Source of the DNA: Caballeronia sp. Lep1P3
GTDB lineage: Bacteria; Pseudomonadota; Gammaproteobacteria; Burkholderiales; Burkholderiaceae
NCBI RefSeq assembly: GCF_022879595.1
Contig: NZ_CP084266.1
Coordinates: 682,001-746,000, forward strand
DNA length: 64,000 bases
Reading direction: 5' to 3'
Within the stretch, counting starts at the first letter, position 1, and each line of letters begins with the position of its first letter. Positions 9,471 to 17,132 of this stretch are shown here, one piece after another. The translations under genes and the position numbers were made by a program. The notes below the pieces were generated by a model. The model made no database searches. It was not told the origin of the DNA and saw only the letters and a program-made list of their open reading frames with translations.

Positions 9471-9761
9471 ATGAGCACCCTTAGCGTCACAGACCTGCAT
9501 TACGATTGCGAACTGGATAGCGCCCAGATGAGCGTTATCAGCGGCGGGGGCGGCGCACCGTGGGTCTATGGCTGGATAACGCCATTCGTCTCGGATCGTC
9601 AGCAGGGTTTCGGCGGCGTCGTGAACATCTACGACATCACGAACAACTTCACGGCCGGACAGATGATCAATCAGTTCCAGTCGGTCGATGTCCGCAATTC
9701 CGGAGACGGCGCGAACCTGACTGTCACTCCGAACGCGATTTCCGCGAATCGCGCGGGCTAG
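9471..9761 (+). CDS. Double-glycine leader precursor protein 1 (putative secreted peptide)
   Basis: A 96-residue protein. The leader has hydrophobic residues at -12 (L15), -7 (M20) and -4 (I23) relative to GG at residues 25-26, the pattern recognised by C39 peptidase exporters. Two paralogues near 21.4-22.0 kb share the start (M-x-T-L, D-L at 8-9, E14, M20-S21, GG 25-26). The predicted mature part is about 70 residues, glycine/asparagine-rich and free of cysteine, so disulfides or lanthionines are excluded. GGAGA lies 6 nt before the ATG. Function (bacteriocin, signal or matrix protein) is not known. It probably forms a transcript with the PP2C gene that follows. Confidence 0.75.
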   Translation: MSTLSVTDLHYDCELDSAQMSVISGGGGAPWVYGWITPFVSDRQQGFGGVVNIYDITNNFTAGQMINQFQSVDVRNSGDGANLTVTPNAISANRAG

Positions 9762-9834
9762 AGTGCGTTGTTGCCTGCGTTGTCGCCGGTGCAGTCAGTC
9801 AGCGCATAATGGCTAGCGGACTTGGGAGGTTGCC

Positions 9835-10605
9835 GTGACCTTCGCCACTGAATTCCGATGGACATCCGCCGCGCGTTCCGACGTCGGCTGTGTACGACAG
9901 ATCAACGAAGACGCTCTGCTCGATTCGCCGGAGCGCGGGCTTTGGGCCATTGCCGATGGCATGGGCGGACATGCCGTGGGCGATCTCGCGAGCCGCATGG
10001 CGATCGAGAGTCTCTCGAAACTGTCTGCGGTGGACGGACTCGCAAGCGTTATCGCCGACGCACGCGCGCGGCTTATCGACGTCAACGGTCAATTGCGCAC
10101 CGAGGCTGCAAGACGCCTCGTTTCGCGGATCGGCACCACAGTGGTATTGCTGGTCGCGCGCGAACGGGCCTGCGCTTATCTTTGGGCCGGCGACAGCCGC
10201 ATTTATCTGCTAAGGAATGGCCGGCTCGTGCAATTGACGCGCGATCACAGCCATGTGGAAGACTTGAAAGCGCGCGGACAATTGACTGCCGAGGAAGCGT
10301 TGCACCATCCGGCGCAGCACCTCATCACGCGTGCGGTGGGCGCGCTGGATACCCTCGAACTCGACGAAAGCAGCGTCGCCGTGAGCGACGGCGATACCTT
10401 TTTGCTTTGCAGCGATGGCCTTTCCAACGAAGTCAGCGAAGTGGAAATGGCCACCGAGCTTGCGCCGGGCAACTGCGATTTGGCCGCGCAAAGGCTGCTC
10501 GAAATAGCGCTCGGGCGCGGTGGCCGCGACAACGTTTCTCTGGTCGTCGCGCATGCGGAAGACCTGCTCGCGTCGGAGAGAACGCAGGTCAACCCGTCCA
10601 TCTGA
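9835..10605 (+). CDS. PP2C-family serine/threonine phosphatase
   Basis: A 256-residue soluble PPM/PP2C phosphatase. The metal-binding motifs are complete: RQINEDALL near the N-terminus, ADGMGGHAVGD, and later LWAGDSRIYLL, LCSDGLSNEV and GRGGRDNVSLVV. It would remove phosphate from Ser/Thr in cytoplasmic proteins. The start is a GTG with GGGAGG five bases upstream. It lies 73 nt after the precursor gene on the same strand. A double-FHA protein, which would bind phosphothreonine, is encoded in the same cluster, so the two may act on one phospho-switch. No matching kinase is in the window. Confidence 0.85.
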   Translation: MTFATEFRWTSAARSDVGCVRQINEDALLDSPERGLWAIADGMGGHAVGDLASRMAIESLSKLSAVDGLASVIADARARLIDVNGQLRTEAARRLVSRIGTTVVLLVARERACAYLWAGDSRIYLLRNGRLVQLTRDHSHVEDLKARGQLTAEEALHHPAQHLITRAVGALDTLELDESSVAVSDGDTFLLCSDGLSNEVSEVEMATELAPGNCDLAAQRLLEIALGRGGRDNVSLVVAHAEDLLASERTQVNPSI

Positions 10606-10610
10606 GCGGT

Positions 10611-11915
10611 CTACTCGCTTCTGCTCTTTTGCGCCGCGAGCCGAAAGTCCTTGGAATGCAGGCCGTGTTTCTTCAGCAGCATTTGCAGATGCGAGCGGTT
10701 CATCTCATAGCGACGTGCGAGCTCCGCGACGGTGCCGCCCACTTCGTGCAAGCCGCGTTCAAGAAATGCGCGCTCGGCTTCGTCGCTTGCCACGCGCTTG
10801 GCCTCGCTTAAGGAACTCGCTGCCGCAATGCCGTTGCCGCTTGCGGAAGGCCCGCCCATCGCAAGTGACAGCGACGACTTCGGGCGAATATCTAGCGGGA
10901 GATGATCGATGTCGGCCATTTCGCCAGCCAGGCAAGCGAGCCGGTACACGACATTACGCAGCTCGCGGATATTGCCCGGATAGTCATAGTTGCGCAGAAA
11001 GTCGCGCAGCCGCGGCGACAGTTTGACGGGTCGGCGCTTGAGCGTGGCCGCGGCCTCGTCGCCGAAGTAGGAAAGCAGCAGCGGAATCTCGTCGCGGCGC
11101 TCGCGAAGCGCGGGCAAGGTCAAATGAATGACGCTAAGACGATAGAACAGGTCTTCGCGAAAGCGCCCTTCTTCGCAAAAGCGCCGCAGGTTTCGATTAG
11201 TCGCTGCGACGATGCGCGTATCCACCGCAATCGGCTCATCCGAGCCCACGCGCTGAATCTCATGCGCCTCGAGCACGCGCAACAGCTTGACTTGGCCGGC
11301 AAGCGGCAATTCGCCGATTTCGTCCAGAAAGATGGTCCCCGTGTGAGCGCTTTCGAATTTCCCCTTGCGATCGTTCGTCGCGCCCGTGAACGCCCCTTTG
11401 CGGTGCCCGAACAATTCCGATTCGAGCAGATTGTCGGGAATGGCGCCGCAATTCACCGAGATATACGGCTTATCCGCGCGCGAACCGTTGGCATGGATCA
11501 CCTTGGCCATCAACTCTTTGCCCGTGCCGCTCTCGCCGTCGATCAGCACTGGAAGGTCCGTAGGCGCGGCTTTCTCCGCGATTTCCAGCGCTTCCAGCAG
11601 CTTCGGATTGTCGCCGAACGTCCCTTCGAATACGAAGCTGCGCTCGATCAACGCCTGACGCCGCGCGCCCGCCGATAGCTCTCGCTTGGGCTCCGCTGCC
11701 GCAGCCTGCACGAAGCGCTCCTTGTGCGAGAGTTGCATCACTTCATCGCGCAAGGCGCCGGCTTGGCGCAAGAGCTTTTCGATCTCGGGCCGTTCGAGGC
11801 GCGATGTCCACCGAAGCGTCGAGCGCAATATCTCGATCTTTTCGATGACTCCCGCATACGAAATAGCGGATGCGCTCGCGTTGCTGTCGCTTTCGGGTTG
11901 ATCCAGTATCTTCAT
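10611..11915 (-). CDS. Sigma-54-dependent transcriptional activator (no receiver domain)
   Basis: A 434-residue bacterial enhancer-binding protein. After a helical N-terminal segment of about 90 residues with no receiver or GAF domain, the AAA+ domain has Walker A GESGTGKE (127-134), the sigma-54 contact loop GAFTGA (174-179) and Walker B TIFLDEIGE. A Fis-type helix-turn-helix is at the C-terminus (VAELARRYEMNRSHLQMLLKK). Its ATG overlaps the ABC transporter stop by 4 nt (11912-11915), so it is the last gene of the export operon. The likely targets are the two RpoN-type promoters in front of the precursor genes. Confidence 0.85.
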   Translation of the reverse strand: MKILDQPESDSNASASAISYAGVIEKIEILRSTLRWTSRLERPEIEKLLRQAGALRDEVMQLSHKERFVQAAAAEPKRELSAGARRQALIERSFVFEGTFGDNPKLLEALEIAEKAAPTDLPVLIDGESGTGKELMAKVIHANGSRADKPYISVNCGAIPDNLLESELFGHRKGAFTGATNDRKGKFESAHTGTIFLDEIGELPLAGQVKLLRVLEAHEIQRVGSDEPIAVDTRIVAATNRNLRRFCEEGRFREDLFYRLSVIHLTLPALRERRDEIPLLLSYFGDEAAATLKRRPVKLSPRLRDFLRNYDYPGNIRELRNVVYRLACLAGEMADIDHLPLDIRPKSSLSLAMGGPSASGNGIAAASSLSEAKRVASDEAERAFLERGLHEVGGTVAELARRYEMNRSHLQMLLKKHGLHSKDFRLAAQKSRSE

Positions 11916-14900
11916 GCTGCGCTCAATTGCTTTTGCACGAGTTGGAAATACATGCCCTTTCTTGCGACTAGCTCGTCGTGCTTGCCTTGCTCGACGATGC
12001 CGCCTTCGTATAGCACGAGAATCTTGTCTGCGCGCATGATGGTGGACAGCCGGTGCGCGATGATCACCGCCGTGCGCCCTTTCAGGATCTCCTGCATATT
12101 GCCGAGAATATTGCTTTCCGATTGCGTATCGAGGGCCGACGTTGCTTCGTCGAATACGAGAAGGCGTGGATCGTGATAAAGCGCACGCGCAATGCATAAA
12201 CGCTGAATCTGGCCGCCCGACAAGCCGACGCCCCGCTCGCCCACCACCTGTTCGTAGCCGAGCGGCATCTTGCTGATGAACGCGTGCGCGTCCGCCATCT
12301 TCGCGACTTCCTCGATGCGCCTGCGGTCCGGTGCTTCGTCTCCGCTTGCGATGTTATCGGCGATCGTTCCCGAAAACAGCAGATTGCTTTGCATCACATA
12401 GCCGATCTGGCCGCGATAGAAGCCTTTGTCGACCACATCGAGGTCATAACCGTCGACCGTCATCTTTCCTTCGCTCGGGGCATAGAAACCGACCATCAGT
12501 TTCGCAAGCGTGGTCTTGCCCGATCCACTGCGTCCTACTACGGCAACGAGTTCGCCCGGCTTGATATCGAAGCTGATGTTCTCCAGCACATAAGGCGTGT
12601 CGCCGTCGCCATAGCGGAAATAGACACCCTTGAAACTAATGTCGCCCTGAAGGTCCGGCAACATCACGCGCTGCTGCATGTCCGACGGTTTTTGCTCCGG
12701 CTCGATGTCGAGCACATCGCCAAGGCGTTCCATGGCAACGCCGGCGTCGTTCAGCAGGCTCCATAGATTGATGAGACCCATGAGCGGCGAAAGCACGCTT
12801 CCCATGAATGCGTTGAATGCGATCAATTGCCCGATAGTCAGTTCGCGCGCGAGCACGAGGTTGGCTCCAACCCACAGCACCGCGATGGTCGTCCCGGCAT
12901 TGAGCAACTGGCTGCAAAGCCCCACACCGATGTTGAAGCGCTGCGACTTGTACTGAATCTCGAGCGACTTCGCGTATTTCTTTTCCCACTTCAGACGCAC
13001 GGCACGTTCTATCCCCATGCCCTTTACGGTTTCGACGCCGCCCAACGCTTCCATCAGATAAGAGCGCGCGTCGGTGCTGGAAGAGAACGTCTCGCGCGCA
13101 TTGTGCTTGATGCGCGGTGTGGCGAGCACGGTAAGGGCCATCATCGGAATGACGAATGCGATCAGCAACAGCGTCAGCTTCACGTTGTAGAGAAACATGA
13201 TCGTGAAGTAGATGAAGATCATCAGCAGGTTGAGCACCGTCGTGACCGTGGACTCGGTGAGGAATGCGCGGATCGTATGGTTTTCCTGGAATCGCGCGAA
13301 GACATCGCCGGTCTTGCGCTTGGCAAAGAAGCTGAAGGGCAAGGAAAACGTGTGCTTGAAGAACTGCGACATCATCGCGAAGTCCATGTTGCGCACCATG
13401 AAGTTCGCGAGGTAGGCGCGTATCGTGGACATGAGTTGCGAAAACAGATTCGCGACGATGAGCCCGACAATCAGTACGTGCAGCAGCCCGACGTTCTGAT
13501 GCACGATCACGCCGTCCAGAATGTTCTGGATGATGAGCGGCGGAATGACGCCCAGCACCTGAATCACGAACGTCGCGAGAAACAGATGCAGGAGTATGTT
13601 TCGATAAGGCTTGAGGTAGGCGACAAAGCGTATCCACGGTGAACTGGATACCGTCTTCTGCACGAGATCCTGAGCAGGGGCAAAGAGCAGACATGTGCCG
13701 CTCCATCCGCGTTCGAACTCGCCCACGGTCATTTTCCTGAAGCCGATCGCCGGGTCCGCGACCCACACGTTCTCTCTGGAAATGCCATACACAATGATGT
13801 AGTGATAGCCCTCCCAATGCGCGATGAACGGCAGCTCGAAGCCACGCAACGACTCATAAGTGCATTGCACGCCGCGCGTAGTGAACCCGAGCGATTCCCC
13901 TGCACGCGCAAGACTGTCGAGCGTAGCGCCTTGCGTCGTCACATTGGCAAGTTCGCGTAGCTTGCCAAGCGTCATGCCGATACCATAATGGCGGCAGATC
14001 ATTGCAAGGCAAGCGGCGCCGCAATCCATCTCTTCCGCTTGTTCGAGCCACGCGAAACGCTTGATGACCCGCTCACCCAACTCGGGCCGCGTTTGCAAAT
14101 CGAGCATCGCCGGCAGCTTGCTGCGTTCGGCGAGCTTCTTTTGACGCTGCAATTCCCGTTCGGTGAACCGGATGCGTTCTTCCAGCACTTCGCGCAGCTT
14201 GACGTTGCGCTCGATGATGAAGTGCACGGTCTTCTCGGGTATGACCAGAAGCCGCGTGTCAGTGCTTGCAATGGCGGATGCCATTTGCTCCTGACGCATT
14301 ACGCAGGCTCTTTCGCCGAAAATCTCGCCAGGTCCGAGCGTCGCGAGTAAATGCTGGCGGCCGCCTTCTTCACGCACGATCCGCACTTCGCCCTGGCGCA
14401 CAACATAGAGCCGCCTGTCGTCGCGCGAGTCTTGCGTGAGAATCTCCTTGCCTTCACCGATTCGCTTGACGCCGACACTTCTCACGCACTCTTCCAGTTC
14501 CGTCTTGTCGAGCTTGCCGCGCAGGTCGAAGAGCCTGGCGACGAAGCCTCCCGCAGAATTGATGGCGACATAACTCGTGGCAAACGCGAGCGCAGCCGCA
14601 TTCCGTGCAATGACCGGCTCGATCGCGCTGCGCGGAATGAAAAGTAGCTCGGTCTTTCCCGAGGAGCGCACCGAGGACTCATGGCGATAGTCGCGCAGCA
14701 TCGCGATATCCGCGAAAGTCTCGCGCTCCTTCTTGAGCCCCATGCTGATTTCCTTGCCGTGCTCCTCGGTGAAGATGCGCACGGACCCTGCCCTGACCAC
14801 ATAGAGTCCATCAGCGGGATCGCCCGCATTGCAAACGGTTTCGCCGAAACCATATCGGCGCGACACGGCTTGCAAAGCCAACTGTTCGATTTCCTCCCGC

Positions 14901-14971
14901 GAGAATGGGGAAAGTATCTCGACGGTCGCGAGAAAATCGGCGGGGGAATCGAGGCTCGAAGGGGCGTCCAT
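11912..14971 (-). CDS. HetC-like peptidase-containing ABC exporter with two CRP-like domains
   Basis: A 1019-residue inner-membrane exporter. Domains in order: two cyclic-nucleotide-binding (CRP-like) domains at about 18-130 and 145-255; a C39 peptidase at about 305-430 with Q311, C317 (MDCGAACLAM), H390 (GYHYIIVYG) and D406 (VADPA), so the catalytic set is intact; a six-helix exporter domain at about 445-745; and an ATPase with Walker A GRSGSGKT (813-820), LSGGQ (917-921), Walker B LLVFDEA and H-loop His973. C39 exporters cleave substrates after a double glycine, as found in the three small proteins of this cluster. The order resembles cyanobacterial HetC and PteB-type transporters. The ribosome binding site is weak; the gene starts 16 nt after the parvulin stop. 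Confidence 0.9.
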   Translation of the reverse strand: MDAPSSLDSPADFLATVEILSPFSREEIEQLALQAVSRRYGFGETVCNAGDPADGLYVVRAGSVRIFTEEHGKEISMGLKKERETFADIAMLRDYRHESSVRSSGKTELLFIPRSAIEPVIARNAAALAFATSYVAINSAGGFVARLFDLRGKLDKTELEECVRSVGVKRIGEGKEILTQDSRDDRRLYVVRQGEVRIVREEGGRQHLLATLGPGEIFGERACVMRQEQMASAIASTDTRLLVIPEKTVHFIIERNVKLREVLEERIRFTERELQRQKKLAERSKLPAMLDLQTRPELGERVIKRFAWLEQAEEMDCGAACLAMICRHYGIGMTLGKLRELANVTTQGATLDSLARAGESLGFTTRGVQCTYESLRGFELPFIAHWEGYHYIIVYGISRENVWVADPAIGFRKMTVGEFERGWSGTCLLFAPAQDLVQKTVSSSPWIRFVAYLKPYRNILLHLFLATFVIQVLGVIPPLIIQNILDGVIVHQNVGLLHVLIVGLIVANLFSQLMSTIRAYLANFMVRNMDFAMMSQFFKHTFSLPFSFFAKRKTGDVFARFQENHTIRAFLTESTVTTVLNLLMIFIYFTIMFLYNVKLTLLLIAFVIPMMALTVLATPRIKHNARETFSSSTDARSYLMEALGGVETVKGMGIERAVRLKWEKKYAKSLEIQYKSQRFNIGVGLCSQLLNAGTTIAVLWVGANLVLARELTIGQLIAFNAFMGSVLSPLMGLINLWSLLNDAGVAMERLGDVLDIEPEQKPSDMQQRVMLPDLQGDISFKGVYFRYGDGDTPYVLENISFDIKPGELVAVVGRSGSGKTTLAKLMVGFYAPSEGKMTVDGYDLDVVDKGFYRGQIGYVMQSNLLFSGTIADNIASGDEAPDRRRIEEVAKMADAHAFISKMPLGYEQVVGERGVGLSGGQIQRLCIARALYHDPRLLVFDEATSALDTQSESNILGNMQEILKGRTAVIIAHRLSTIMRADKILVLYEGGIVEQGKHDELVARKGMYFQLVQKQLSAA

Positions 14972-14987
14972 GATCGTCGCGCTTCGT

Positions 14988-15740
14988 TTAGCGGGCCTGG
15001 ATCAGATGCTCTTGCGCACGCGCAAGCAGCCAATCCTCGCGCAGCAGCCGACGGATTTCGGCGGTCACGTCTTCATCGAGCTTCGCGGGATATTTGGCCG
15101 TCACTGCGAATATCTCAAACGAAGCACCGTCCGCCGAAATGAACGGTCCGAGCAAATCGCCCGCCTCCGCGTTGAAGACCTTCGCTTCGATGTCGGGCTT
15201 GAGTTGACCGCGCATGACGCGGCCGATCACGCCGCCGTCGTCGCGCGTATCGGCAAGCGAGTGTTCGCGCGCCATGTCCGCGAAACTCTCGGGGTCATCG
15301 CCAAGATAGGACATCATCTCCTTGGCGCTGCCTTCCGTATCCAGCACGATATGACTCACTTCGATGCTGTCGAAGCGCGGCGAATTGAGCTGGAAATACT
15401 CTTCGACTTCGCGCTGTGTGCCTACCTTCTCCAGCATTTTTTCCTGATACAGCGTATCGGTGATGTAAGTCTCGAATTCGTCGAGACTGACGTTGAGCGC
15501 ATCCAGATAATTATTCATGTCGGCCGCGCGATGCAGACCTCGAATTCGCCGGAACTGATCGGCTCGCGTCTGGATTTCGTCAGCGGTCAGTTCGACGCCC
15601 GAGCGCTTTGCCGCATGCACGGTGATCTTGTCTCGCACCAGTTGCTCGATGAGACCGTCGAACTGTCCGTTGAGCTTGAGCAGCCTGATGAATTCACCGA
15701 CATCCACGATCTCGTCGTCGATACGCACAATCGCCGTCAT
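14988..15740 (-). CDS. Cytoplasmic PpiC/parvulin-type peptidyl-prolyl isomerase
   Basis: A 250-residue protein with a SurA-like helical N-terminal part (about 1-110) and a parvulin domain (about 125-220; EVSHIVLDT, FADMAREHSLADTRDDGGVIG, KVFNAEAGDLLGPF). There is no signal peptide, unlike SurA or PrsA, so it should act in the cytoplasm. GGAGAACGAT precedes the ATG. It lies between the adaptor and ABC exporter genes of the same operon, which suggests that it keeps the precursor proteins in an export-competent form or presents them to the exporter. Isomerase activity itself is not certain. Confidence 0.8.
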   Translation of the reverse strand: MTAIVRIDDEIVDVGEFIRLLKLNGQFDGLIEQLVRDKITVHAAKRSGVELTADEIQTRADQFRRIRGLHRAADMNNYLDALNVSLDEFETYITDTLYQEKMLEKVGTQREVEEYFQLNSPRFDSIEVSHIVLDTEGSAKEMMSYLGDDPESFADMAREHSLADTRDDGGVIGRVMRGQLKPDIEAKVFNAEAGDLLGPFISADGASFEIFAVTAKYPAKLDEDVTAEIRRLLREDWLLARAQEHLIQAR

Positions 15741-15757
15741 ATCGTTCTCCGTTGGGT

Positions 15758-17132
15758 TCAGCCAGCCACGTTGCGGAAGGGATCGAGGCCCATGTCGATC
15801 AGGCGTCGCTCGCGCACCACGATTTCCGCCGATGCCGTCATGCCGTAACGCAGCGGGTAGCGCGTATCCGCGATCTGGTAGTAGTCGCGATCGAGCGTTA
15901 CGCGCCCTTCATAAACCGGTTGCTTCGTGCCCGGACTGGGTTTGGTCGCGGGCGAAATGAAAGCGAGCGTGCCTTCGATCACGCCATAGCGCTGATAGGG
16001 AAACGCATTGAATTTGAGCTTCACGCGCTGGCCTTCGCGCAGGAACGCGCGGTCATGTTCGGCAATCTCGATCTTTGAGGACCGGGCGCGCATCCGCCGG
16101 TGCAATGCCGCCAAGCGGCGTGTTTGCCTGAATCTTGTCGCCGGTTTGCGTAGATGTCACATCCGTCACGACACCGGACACGGGCGCAAGAATCAACAGG
16201 AAATTGTCCTTGTCGATGTTCTCGAAGCGAATGCGCGCCGCGGCATCCGCGACGAGACGCGCCGTCTGCAATTGCAGGCGCAGCTTGTCTTCCGTGCTCG
16301 CGACTTCGCGCATCGCCGCTTCGTATTGCAGCCTGAGATTGGTGGCTTCCTGTCCGCTCGTTTCGAGCTGCGCCTTGGCCTGAGTGAATTCGTGACTCAA
16401 GCGGAAATCCAGTTCCGAGAGCTTCGCTTGTTCAACGCGGTAAGCGCCGTCCGCTTCGAGATAGAGATTGCGCTTTGCCTCGACCTGCGATTCGGCGACA
16501 CCGCCGCCGCCCGGCAAAGCGAATAACCGCGAGAAGCGATCCAGCTCGTTTTTCGCGGCATCGCGCGCGCGCCGCGCATTGTCGAGCGTGCTGCGCTGTT
16601 CCTGCAATTGCGCCCTCTGCCCCTCCGCCAATTTGGACGTGCCTTCGCTCACGCGCTGTTGATGCTGGTGTTCCTCAACATCCATTTGATCCTTGAGCGC
16701 CGCGATTCTACGTTCCATCAAAAGCTTCTTTTCTGGAAACTGTTTCCATTCTCGCTCGGCGTCATCGAGTTTGAGTTGCGCCTCGAGCGCATTGGTCGCC
16801 GCTTCAATGGCGCCGCGCGCATTCAGACGCGCGACGACATCGTCCTTGCGAACGGGTTGCCCTTCCGCGATATAGAGATCGGCCAGTTCGCCATCGATGG
16901 GCGCATAAAAGCGCCGGACTTCGGACTCGGGCGCGAGCGTCCCTTGCGCGGTCACCATGACGTCCGCATGCCCGATGAAAGACCACAGAAGCGCGGCAGC
17001 GACGAGCGCGACCATCGCGAATACGAGCGCCTGCGTCATTCTCAGCGGCTCGGCCGTCAGGATCGCGATGCCTTCCGCGCCGTGATCGCCTAGCGCTTCG
17101 GAGAAGCTCTTAAGGTGCGTGTCGCGCTTCAC
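15758..17132 (-). pseudogene. HlyD-type membrane fusion protein, split by a one-base frameshift
   Basis: The periplasmic adaptor of the export system. The first frame (GTG at 17132, with GGGGGAG upstream) gives a cytoplasmic tail, one transmembrane helix (about 36-55), a lipoyl half-motif, long coiled coils and the second half-motif (APVSGVVTDV). It then runs out of frame near 16075. The second frame continues perfectly with KIEIAEHDRAFLREGQ and KFNAFPYQRYG, the HlyD beta-barrel. Removing one A from the AAA run (plus-strand TTT at 16074-16076) joins the two. The total length of 1375 nt is not a multiple of three. This is either a real mutation that would disable secretion or a base-calling error. 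The 5' end overlaps the FHA gene by 23 nt. Confidence 0.8.

Noticed and set aside
16069..16080. Programmed ribosomal frameshift in the HlyD-type gene
   Set aside because: Only AAA is present, no X-XXY-YYZ heptamer, and a +1 shift would be needed; mutation or sequencing error is simpler.
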